Notes under the pieces: generated by a model
What the model was told of the DNA's origin: nothing
Database searches by the model: none
The model's input: only the letters and a program-made list of their open reading frames with translations
Made by a program: the position numbers and the translations under genes
Part shown: positions 1-5,244 of the stretch, piece after piece
Layout of the letters: every line of letters begins with the position of its first letter
Position numbering within the stretch: position 1 is the first letter of the stretch
From: Planctomycetia bacterium
GTDB lineage: Bacteria; Planctomycetota; PLA2; JAEUHO01
Reading direction: 5' to 3'
Assembly: GCA_030618975.1 (NCBI GenBank)
Contig: JAUXCH010000365.1
Coordinates: forward strand, 1-5,708
Length of the DNA: 5,708 nt

Positions 1-458
1 CTCATGTACGGATTCCTGAAGATCGATCTCAGTACGGCCCACTCCTCGTCGTAGAAGATGATGAGCGTTGCGCTTGCGGCGTGCCCCTCCAAAGGTGGGA
101 GGTCCAGCAGATGCACCCAGCAGGAGGAGTCCGCCGGGCCATCTCGGAAGCCCTTCGGGCCCGTGGTGGGACGCCCCTCGCCGAAGCGCACCTCGACTGC
201 GTCGCGGGCCGTACCGCGCTGTGGCGCACATTGCCGATGCAGAGCAGCGACCACCTCGTTGGCGAGCCGCAACTCAGCCATCTCCTCCGCCGTAGCGAGA
301 TCGGGCGGATCGGGCTCCGACCCAGGGCGAGACCCAGCGGAGGCGGCTGCGGGGCTCGGCTCCCCAGCCGTCTTCTCCCCGCCGCATCCTCCCGCCACCA
401 GCATGAACGCGAAGAAGGCGGATGCGATGCACGTGCGGCGTCCACGGCCAGCGGTCAT
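1..458 (-). CDS. Small lipoprotein with possible BamE/SmpA-like domain, 3' end cut by window edge
   Basis: Frame open from the ATG at 458 to the window edge, giving 152 residues with no stop reached. The start is supported by GGAGAGGA four bases upstream and by the signal peptide directly after it. Residues 1-24 are a basic start (Arg5, Arg7, Arg8), a hydrophobic core (FFAFMLVA) and a lipobox-like AGGC with Cys25 as the predicted lipidated residue. Residues 26-55 are a Pro/Ser/Glu/Ala linker, as expected for a tether. Residues 57-75 look helical. The motif GTARDAVEVRFGEGR (82-96) and a strand-like block ending YDEEW (136-140) and FRNPY (147-151) follow. Both motifs recur in the gene at the right edge, so the two are paralogs. 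A Gly-x-x-x-x-x-Val-x-x-x-Phe-Gly turn followed by strands resembles the BamE/SmpA-OmlA fold; that is inference from pattern only. By comparison with the paralog, about 40 residues probably lie beyond the edge. Function unknown. Confidence 0.85.
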   Translation of the reverse strand, partial: MTAGRGRRTCIASAFFAFMLVAGGCGGEKTAGEPSPAAASAGSRPGSEPDPPDLATAEEMAELRLANEVVAALHRQCAPQRGTARDAVEVRFGEGRPTTGPKGFRDGPADSSCWVHLLDLPPLEGHAASATLIIFYDEEWAVLRSIFRNPYM

Positions 459-504
459 CGTCCTCTCCAGTGATGCGGGCCAGACGGGCCTGCGCGACGG
501 GACG

Positions 505-533
505 ATTGTCGTGCGGCAGGAGGCGAAGAGCAA
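505..533 (-). promoter_or_regulatory. Candidate sigma70-type promoter for the left-edge lipoprotein gene
   Basis: On the minus strand TTGCTC (533-528) is followed after exactly 17 bases by GACAAT (510-505). The -35 keeps the TTG and the -10 matches TATAAT at four of six positions. Transcription would begin near 498, leaving a leader of about 40 bases before the ATG at 458. The -35 lies 5 bases from the end of repeat copy A. Moderate, because weak matches are easy to find. Confidence 0.4.
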
Positions 534-538
534 CCCGC

Positions 539-652
539 CCTCAGACAGCCACGCGGAGCCTCCAGAGGACGGGTCGCTTGAACGGTACGACTCGGCTCGC
601 CCCGACCACCTACGAGCCTCGTCCGGAAGGGCAAGGCTCACTCCAATTCCAG
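539..652 (-). repeat. Intergenic repeat element, copy A
   Basis: The half at 539-607 aligns without gaps to 5094-5162 (copy B) with 59 of 69 bases identical, including an unbroken 24-base core at 584-607. The other half (608-652) is not conserved in sequence, but keeps a hairpin (612-641) and a terminal CTGGAATTGGAG block (652-641 on the minus strand). The hairpin pairs 614-621 with 632-639. Its one non-Watson-Crick pair, and two further outer pairs, are G-U wobbles only if the minus strand is transcribed. The core is also bounded by a 5-base inverted repeat, 572-576 with 603-607. The element lies between the stop of the helical lipoprotein gene and the start of the left-edge gene, 6 bases from a candidate -35. 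It could be a structured RNA, a regulatory leader, a terminator plus control site, or a dispersed repeat family. Confidence 0.75.
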
Positions 653-674
653 CCCACTGGAGGCACGCAACTCT

Positions 675-688
675 CGGAGGAGTCTCCG
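675..688 (-). terminator. Weak terminator-like hairpin after the helical lipoprotein gene
   Basis: CGGAG (minus strand) pairs perfectly with CTCCG across a four-base loop, starting 25 bases after the TAG at 713. There is no T tract and the stem is only 5 bp. It could mark the transcript end, but it may equally be chance in GC-rich DNA. Confidence 0.2.
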
Positions 689-712
689 CCGAACGTCGCC
701 TGCCCCCTGCGG

Positions 713-1252
713 CTACTCGCCGAGATCGAGACTCTCGAACTCCTTCGGGGCCTGCTTCTCCAAGAGATCGAAGTCGGCATACTGGGTGATCACGTTGAAC
801 GAGGAGAGGAGTTCCCCCGTCTCGGGATCCGCCGCCATGTAGTGCTTGTGCGCCGCCGAGTAGGCCTTGAACACGTCGGCAGGAACGCGCCGGATGCCCG
901 AACGGACCATCTGGGTGACGACCGCCTTGCCGGCATCGTCCAGCGCCGCACGCTTCCGGCCGAGCTCAACGAGATTGTCCACGGCGCGGGCCCTTATCTC
1001 CGCCAGTTTCGCCTTCGCGACCTCGACCTCGGGAGTGCCCTCCAAGGCCGCGACCACCTGCTCCATCGTGTCCACGTAGAGGGCACCTACCGCTTCGCCG
1101 ATCGCACGAGGCGTATCCGCATCTTGCGCCGGCACTTCGACCGTCGTCGCTGGTCTCGGGGGGGTCCCCTGCTCCTCCGGAGCAGGCGCGTCGCCGCAGC
1201 CCGCGCACGTCAGGATCATCAGGGTCGTGACTCCGAGAAGAATGTGGCGCAT
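713..1252 (-). CDS. Helical lipoprotein of unknown function
   Basis: A 179-residue protein ending at TAG (715-713). The ATG at 1252 is chosen over upstream in-frame starts because GGGAGG sits four bases before it, a signal peptide begins exactly there, and a promoter-like pair lies at 1318-1290, inside any longer version. Residues 1-18 are MRHI followed by a hydrophobic core (LLGVTTLMIL) and TCAG, with Cys19 as the predicted lipidated residue; Cys16 is a less likely alternative. Residues 20-48 are a Pro/Glu/Thr-rich tether. Residues 49-118 are Ala/Glu/Lys/Val-rich and look strongly helical, possibly coiled coil (around AKAKLAEIRARAVDNL, 79-94). Residues 119-165 are a second helical part with aromatic residues (YSAAHKHYMA, 131-140; YADFDLLEKQ, 158-167). 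No catalytic motif or known family is recognised. It probably lies in the periplasm anchored to a membrane. It is unrelated in sequence to the lipoproteins at the two window edges. Confidence 0.88.
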   Translation of the reverse strand: MRHILLGVTTLMILTCAGCGDAPAPEEQGTPPRPATTVEVPAQDADTPRAIGEAVGALYVDTMEQVVAALEGTPEVEVAKAKLAEIRARAVDNLVELGRKRAALDDAGKAVVTQMVRSGIRRVPADVFKAYSAAHKHYMAADPETGELLSSFNVITQYADFDLLEKQAPKEFESLDLGE

Positions 1253-1289
1253 CGGACCTCCCTCGCCTGATAGGTGCGCTGAGCAGGGA

Positions 1290-1318
1290 ATGATAGGGCT
1301 ACGAACGCCGGCGAACAA
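1290..1318 (-). promoter_or_regulatory. Candidate sigma70-type promoter for the helical lipoprotein gene
   Basis: On the minus strand TTGTTC (1318-1313) is followed after exactly 17 bases by TATCAT (1295-1290), a five-of-six match to TATAAT. The predicted start near 1283 gives a leader of about 30 bases containing the GGGAGG ribosome site. This short stretch is noticeably richer in A and T than its surroundings. It is the best promoter candidate in the window. Confidence 0.55.
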
Positions 1319-1385
1319 TGGCGATTGTCCGCAGGGGTCGGTCAAGAAGGGTCGACTAGGACTCCAGCGGCACCCCTCCCACGGA

Positions 1386-1475
1386 GTTGGTCGCTGGTAC
1401 GGGTGGTCTCGACTCGCCCCGACCAACACGACGCCCCCCCCCCGTATCGACCACGGGGGGCGTCTCCAGTTCCAG
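1386..1475 (-). repeat. Intergenic repeat element, diverged copy C
   Basis: The segment 1390-1424 has the same 35-base length as 573-607 in copy A. It keeps the two ends, GTCGCT and CTCGCCCCGACC, with a diverged middle. GTTGGTCG (1386-1393) pairs perfectly with CGACCAAC (1420-1427), an 8-bp extension of the inverted repeat that bounds the core in copy A. Beyond it come a large GC hairpin (1430-1464) and then CTGGAACTGGAG (1475-1464 on the minus strand), nearly the same block that ends copy A. The order CTGGAA block, hairpin, GGTCGGGGCGAG core is therefore kept. It lies upstream of the helical lipoprotein gene, about 70 bases before its promoter. Confidence 0.55.
1430..1464 (-). terminator. 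Strong GC hairpin inside repeat copy C
   Basis: GACGCCCCCC (1430-1439) pairs with GGGGGGCGTC (1455-1464) over 10 bp. A further GT/AC pair closes on the far side of four extra C residues. It is stable enough to stop or pause transcription, but no T tract follows on either strand. It occupies the hairpin slot shared by the three repeats, so its main role may be structural. The 10-base C run at 1434-1443 is prone to slippage and sequencing error. Confidence 0.4.
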
Positions 1476-1503
1476 TGCGCGAAGCGACCGGGTCCGGGGT
1501 AGA

Positions 1504-1534
1504 GGATCGGCCGTTACGCAGCGGAGGCCGATCC
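1504..1534 (-). other. Perfect 9-bp inverted repeat, RNA hairpin candidate
   Basis: GGATCGGCC (1504-1512) and GGCCGATCC (1526-1534) are perfect reverse complements separated by 13 bases. The stem is long enough to be stable in RNA from either strand. It sits in the largest gene-free gap, beside two more hairpins, and no T tract follows it. It could be a terminator for the large protein gene (360 bases downstream of its stop), part of a small RNA, or a protein-binding site. Confidence 0.5.
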
Positions 1535-1560
1535 CTGGGGAGTGCCCCCTACCCAGGGGG
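1533..1560 (-). other. Pair of mutually exclusive hairpins
   Basis: CCCTGGG (1533-1539) can pair with CCCAGGG (1552-1558) over 7 bp with a 12-base loop. CCCCCT (1545-1550) can instead pair with AGGGGG (1555-1560) over 6 bp with a four-base loop. The two share bases and cannot form together. The first also overlaps by two bases the 9-bp inverted repeat at 1504-1534. Such competing folds are typical of attenuators, but no upstream regulatory RNA domain or leader peptide was recognised. Confidence 0.35.
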
Positions 1561-1564
1561 AGGA

Positions 1565-1586
1565 CCCATACAGAGGGCCCATACAG
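1565..1586 (-). repeat. Direct repeat of CTGTATGGG, operator-like
   Basis: On the minus strand CTGTATGGG occurs at 1586-1578 and again at 1573-1565, 13 bases apart with CCCT between them. Two identical 9-base sites at short fixed spacing suit a DNA-binding protein, though the spacing is not a whole helical turn. It could also be a small local duplication. Confidence 0.35.
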
Positions 1587-1894
1587 TCGCCATGCGAAAT
1601 GCGGCGAGCTTGCCGCGATCCTCGCACCAGCCACAATCCACTCGACAGCGGCCCGCGGTCCGACCCGGGGAGTCGCCAGCGCCAAGACGTGGTCCCCAGG
1701 TCATCCAGGGCAAGGAGCGCTGCGAGGAACGGCGTGCCCCACGGGCGCTCGACTCGTGGTCGCTCACCTACCTGCCGCCGCCACGGGGCCGGCACAGAAG
1801 GAGCCGAAGACCCGTCGGTCAAGGGCCTGACGCGATCCCCGCGGCCGGACTTCGACCGTGGGCTCGCGTGGAGGCGCGTGGCAGAGGGTGCGGG
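1587..1894. other. Gene-free stretch with nothing recognised
   Basis: This stretch follows the stop of the large protein gene. The open frames crossing it on both strands begin with rare or unsupported starts such as TTG at 1822 and 1685, lack a ribosome site, are full of Arg, Pro, Gly and Ser without a fold-like pattern, and run into the hairpins and repeat beyond. I see no tRNA, rRNA or terminator with a T tract. It may be a decayed gene or the body of an unknown non-coding RNA. Confidence 0.5.
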
Positions 1895-4800
1895 CTACCG
1901 CAAGTCCACCTCGACGACGATCTCGCGCTCGCCGTCCGATTCGACCTCCTGCTCGAATCTGGGGACGTATTGGGGAGGGCGCGGCGCCGTGCCCCCTCGT
2001 CCCGGCTTCGGTTCCTCGGGCAGCGACAGGGTGACGCGGAAGCGACCTGGCCCTAGTCCCTCGATGACGACGTAGGGGGGATCGCCCGGTTCGACCTTCC
2101 ATGCGCTTCGGGAGTAGGGGACCTCGCCCATGTAGACCGCCTTAGCCTGGACGAACGCGGGTAGAGCACCCCCGGAGGCCTGCAGCAGGAGACGGAGTCG
2201 GGCGCCGCGCACGGGTTGAAGAGTGCCGAGGTCGTTCACGCCCTCCTTGATCTCCACGGACTTCAGGTCGATCGGTACGTGGCCCTCCATCTCGACGCGC
2301 AGCGTCCAGCGTCCAGGCCCTTGGATGGCGAGGCGGAACGTGCCCTCGCGCCCGAGCGCGTGGAGCGCCGGGATCTCCGACGTCCACTCGTCCGCGGGCG
2401 CTGCGCGCACGAGCACCGGGCCGCTGAAGTGCGGCCCGCCGTAGACGCGGGCGTCGGGCGCCGGCGTCGTGAAGTCACTGCCCTCGATCCGGAAGACGAC
2501 CTCGACCCCTCTTTCCAGCCTCAGCACGGGGGTCTCCTCACCCACGACGATCTCTTGCACACCTCCCCCTGCTGCGGCGCGCAGTAGCGGATGAGTGACC
2601 CGGAACTTCAAACGACGCCCCCGGAGCGCCCGATACTGAAATTTGCCGTCGGCGGAGACGTAGGTGGGGCGTTCGGGCATCCGCCCAGGCTCGGTCTCCT
2701 TGTCCACGACGACCTGTGCGAACGCCGCATCCTCCCCCTCGGGCAGGAGCACCTTGCCTTCCACCAACACCACGACCGAGAGGTCGAAGGGGACTTCGAC
2801 GACGACGCCACCCGTGCCCACGTCGAAGGGGGCCGACGTGTGCTTCGTGACCAACTCCCGGAGCCGGTAGCGACCCGGTCGCAGACACTCGTAGCGCTGC
2901 ACCTCGCGCGTCCCGCCGCGGGCCGGCCGCATGCTCGACTCGTTGGGCGCGGCGAGGAACTCGCGAGCACCCTCGTCCCAGCGCTCGAGCATCACGTGCC
3001 AGCGGGGATCTTCCGGCGGGACCACACGCACGGTCAGTACCGTCGCCTTGCGTAGTGCTGCCACCCCCTCCCAGGTACCGTCTGCGGCCTGGGCCAGTGC
3101 GACCGTGACGGGTGCGTACCCATCGGCATCGATCGTGACCTCAAACGGGCTCGCGCCGGACGGGGGCAACCAGCGGAAGGCGACCTCGCCTGTCTCCACG
3201 TCCTCCTCGATCTCGGGGTCTATGACATCGCGCGCTTGCCCGGCACGGCGCGGGTCCGTGTCGGGAGCATGCACGCTGTAGGCGACTGGAAGCCCAGGCT
3301 TGCCGTCGATCGTCACAGCGATGCGGACTCTCGCCGGCGCCTCGACGACGGCCTGGGTGACATCGCCGAGCGTACCGAGTTTCACCTCCGCGACAGGCGT
3401 ACCGAACCCACGCTCCTCCGGGGTCCACATCACGATAGCGCGCTCGCCCTGCAGCCGGGGCCACGTCGCCAAGCCTCGTTCGTCCGTCCTCTGCGGCACC
3501 CCGCGTCCGCGAGGTCGAATGAGGAGCCACAGCCACTCGCCCGCGAGTACCCGTCCGTCCGTGGTCGTGAGACGTACGATCACGTCGCGGGAAGGCCGGA
3601 AGAAGACGTCTTCCACCGTCCTCCCGGGTACCGGAGCGGGCGCTCGGAAGGAAGCCCACCGGCCATCGGGTGCAAGAACGTGCCCCCAGTCGAAGTTGGG
3701 CGGGAAGGACTCGATCACGACGTGATCGTCTGCGACGTAGGCCCTCACCGAACCATCGTCATCGCCCGCCACAGGCTGGTAGCGCACGACTTCCAGCGGC
3801 GTACCTTCGGCCGGCGCACCCGCGCTGCTGGGACGTATGGGAAAACGGAGATTGCGATGCGAATGGAGCAGGACCTCGGCCTCCGTGGCCTCCGGCGGTA
3901 CCGACACGCTCTGCCGCGCGGGCAACCCCGACGCCGGGCCACGTGCGACGAGACGGAGATGCCCTGCCGGCAGTCCGGTGACGCGCACGTACCCGGCCTG
4001 GTCGGTGTGCAGCGGCGGCAACTCCGGCAGGCAGCCCGTGCCCAGCGGCGGATGCGTGGTTCCACGACCCGACACGAAGACCTCGGCGCCGGAAACGGGT
4101 TCACCGGTGACGGCGTGCTTCACGGTTACGTCGAGAGTGCGGTCGGGGGGGAGCTCGATCCGAACGGGCACGCTCTCGGGCGGAAGACTGCTCTCGACCA
4201 TCCCCCGGCCTCGGCCCTCCACGTGGGCGAAGACGCGAACGCGCGAGGCGGCGAGTCCGCCGAGATGCACGCGGCCGCGTCCGTCGGTGCGGGCTTCAGC
4301 CATCCGCCCCGTGCTTCGAGTGTCTCGAGCATCCATCACGACGACGCGTGCTCCGGGAGCGGGCGTGCCGTCCACGGTGACGAGGGCGTCCAGACGGGAC
4401 GTCGGCCTGAGCACGAGGGAACCCAGGCTGAAGGCGCGCCGCATCCGAGGGCGAAGGTAGAGGGACATGCGAGCACACCGGTCTCCCTCGATGACTTGCA
4501 GGCCGGCCAGCTCGATCGTGGCGGGCATGGAACCGGGGGAAACCACGAACTCCCCCTGAGCGTTGCTCTTCGTGTTCGCGACGATCTCCCCACCCCTGCG
4601 GACCGTGATCGCGGCACCGGCCACGGGACGGCGGCGCTCATCGATGACGCGACCTTCGACCCGGATCGCCTCCTCGGCCGGATCGGCGGTCGCGCCGTCC
4701 CGATCCTCTTGCCCACCGGGGGCGGCCGGGGCTTCCGGCTTGCCTCCGCGCAGTACCGGAGGAGACGGCGATTCGCTCGCGTCTCTCTCGCCAGCCCCCC

Positions 4801-4897
4801 GGTGCCGGGAGGGCCTATGACCCTCCGGTCCCAGGAGCAGCCACGCGGCGACGGCCACCAGCGCGAGGATCACTGTGAACACGAGCATCCTGAGCAT
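1895..4897 (-). CDS. Large membrane-anchored protein of serial carboxypeptidase-regulatory-like beta-sandwich modules
   Basis: A 1000-residue protein ending at TAG (1897-1895). The ATG at 4897 is preferred because TGGGGA lies six bases upstream and a likely -10 box (4925-4920) would put the transcript start at or beyond the alternative GTG at 4915. Residues 5-23 form one hydrophobic segment with no obvious cleavage site, so it is probably a membrane anchor. Residues 24-76 are a charged Pro/Gly/Glu linker. The first module (78-140) fits the carboxypeptidase regulatory-like pattern: VEGRVIDERRRPVAGAAITV followed by NAQGEFVVSP. Further modules of about 80-100 residues follow at roughly 158-250, 253-345, 437-518, 521-604, 616-705, 705-796, 797-894 and 896-1000. 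They share a turn such as GLPAGHLRL (308-316), CLRPGRYRL (671-679) and GLGPGRFRV (947-955). Residues 346-434 are less clear. No catalytic domain is visible. The family usually serves as adhesion, binding or scaffold modules on exported proteins. Module borders are approximate. Confidence 0.9.
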   Translation of the reverse strand: MLRMLVFTVILALVAVAAWLLLGPEGHRPSRHRGAGERDASESPSPPVLRGGKPEAPAAPGGQEDRDGATADPAEEAIRVEGRVIDERRRPVAGAAITVRRGGEIVANTKSNAQGEFVVSPGSMPATIELAGLQVIEGDRCARMSLYLRPRMRRAFSLGSLVLRPTSRLDALVTVDGTPAPGARVVVMDARDTRSTGRMAEARTDGRGRVHLGGLAASRVRVFAHVEGRGRGMVESSLPPESVPVRIELPPDRTLDVTVKHAVTGEPVSGAEVFVSGRGTTHPPLGTGCLPELPPLHTDQAGYVRVTGLPAGHLRLVARGPASGLPARQSVSVPPEATEAEVLLHSHRNLRFPIRPSSAGAPAEGTPLEVVRYQPVAGDDDGSVRAYVADDHVVIESFPPNFDWGHVLAPDGRWASFRAPAPVPGRTVEDVFFRPSRDVIVRLTTTDGRVLAGEWLWLLIRPRGRGVPQRTDERGLATWPRLQGERAIVMWTPEERGFGTPVAEVKLGTLGDVTQAVVEAPARVRIAVTIDGKPGLPVAYSVHAPDTDPRRAGQARDVIDPEIEEDVETGEVAFRWLPPSGASPFEVTIDADGYAPVTVALAQAADGTWEGVAALRKATVLTVRVVPPEDPRWHVMLERWDEGAREFLAAPNESSMRPARGGTREVQRYECLRPGRYRLRELVTKHTSAPFDVGTGGVVVEVPFDLSVVVLVEGKVLLPEGEDAAFAQVVVDKETEPGRMPERPTYVSADGKFQYRALRGRRLKFRVTHPLLRAAAGGGVQEIVVGEETPVLRLERGVEVVFRIEGSDFTTPAPDARVYGGPHFSGPVLVRAAPADEWTSEIPALHALGREGTFRLAIQGPGRWTLRVEMEGHVPIDLKSVEIKEGVNDLGTLQPVRGARLRLLLQASGGALPAFVQAKAVYMGEVPYSRSAWKVEPGDPPYVVIEGLGPGRFRVTLSLPEEPKPGRGGTAPRPPQYVPRFEQEVESDGEREIVVEVDLR

Positions 4898-4919
4898 CGG
4901 GGGTCCCCAGGTCACACGG

Positions 4920-4925
4920 ATTATC
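4920..4925 (-). promoter_or_regulatory. Candidate -10 box for the large modular protein gene
   Basis: GATAAT on the minus strand matches TATAAT at five of six positions, in an otherwise GC-rich stretch. No good -35 lies 16-19 bases upstream. The transcript would start near 4913, leaving a leader of about 16 bases before the ATG at 4897. Confidence 0.35.
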
Positions 4926-5015
4926 GGGCCTCGGTCTGGGCGGATCGTCGGGAGCCTCCGTCACCGGGACGTAAGGTCACGGAATCGGACGCGGACGGGG
5001 GCCGCCCACCCGGCA

Positions 5016-5041
5016 AGCCCCGGGCTCCGGGTTCTTGAACC
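5016..5041. promoter_or_regulatory. Two adjacent DNA palindromes upstream of the large protein gene
   Basis: AGCCC-C-GGGCT (5016-5026) and GGTTC-TT-GAACC (5030-5041) lie side by side about 120-145 bases before the ATG. Their 1- and 2-base centres are too short for hairpin loops, so they are more likely protein-binding sites on DNA than RNA structures. The half-sites are in the wrong order and spacing for the common GAAC-N4-GTTC LexA site. Apart from these, the -10 box and repeat copy B, nothing is recognised in the 347-base gap 4898-5244. Confidence 0.3.
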
Positions 5042-5093
5042 ACACCGCCACCCGTGGTGCGAGGCCGGCTGGAGACAGCATCCGGGAACATGA

Positions 5094-5206
5094 CCTCAGA
5101 CGGCTGCTCTGCGCCTCCAGAGCACGTGTCGCTCGAAGGGTACGACTCGGCTCGCCCCGACCCTCACGACGCGTCCCGCGGCGAACACGGGGGTTGTCCG
5201 TTCCAG
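5094..5206 (-). repeat. Intergenic repeat element, copy B
   Basis: Positions 5094-5162 match copy A (539-607) at 59 of 69 bases with no gap, including the identical 24-base core at 5139-5162. Beyond the core, CCCGCG (5175-5180) pairs with CACGGG (5186-5191) around a 5-base loop. One of its pairs is a G-U wobble in minus-strand RNA, as in copy A. CTGGAA at 5206-5201 on the minus strand ends the element. The core-bounding inverted repeat is reduced to GTCG/CGAC (5128-5131 with 5158-5161). It starts 39 bases after the stop of the right-edge gene and ends about 197 bases before the start of the large protein gene. Confidence 0.75.
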
Positions 5207-5244
5207 GTCACCTCACTACCGGCAACCCTGGGACGACGGCGCCC

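Noticed and set aside
29..445. A 138-codon minus-strand open frame at the left edge
   Set aside because: It is out of frame with the lipoprotein starting at 458, which has a signal peptide, a lipobox and clear similarity to the gene at the right edge. The rejected frame is Ser/Arg/Pro-rich with none of these.
539..652. Integron attC site as an explanation for the repeats
   Set aside because: The layout (single genes, same orientation, each followed by a structured repeat) is suggestive. However, I did not find the paired RYYYAAC and GTTRRRY ends; GTTGGTC in copy C fails at the third purine. No integrase is in the window.
422..1270. A 282-codon open frame on the plus strand opposite the helical lipoprotein gene
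   Set aside because: It crosses repeat copy A and the gap as if coding, is Arg/His-rich, and conflicts with the minus-strand gene, which has a lipobox, promoter and ribosome site.
1253..1429. An upstream extension of the helical lipoprotein gene by 59 residues
   Set aside because: It would place the promoter and ribosome site inside the coding region and bury the lipoprotein signal in mid-protein.
1691..1703. A 13-base match (GGTCCCCAGGTCA) to 4902-4914 near the start of the large gene
   Set aside because: A match of this length is expected by chance about once in GC-rich DNA of this size, and the flanks do not extend it.
1356..1822. Small minus-strand open frames of 102-109 codons in the large gap
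   Set aside because: They start with TTG, lack a ribosome site, and run through hairpins; one continues through repeat copy C. No protein-like pattern is seen.
3236..5038. A 600-codon open frame on the plus strand opposite the large protein gene
   Set aside because: Its protein is rich in Arg, His, Pro and Gly with no domain pattern, it has no ribosome site, and it mirrors the codon bias of the minus-strand gene, whose product has a clear anchor and repeated modules. It is a GC-driven shadow.
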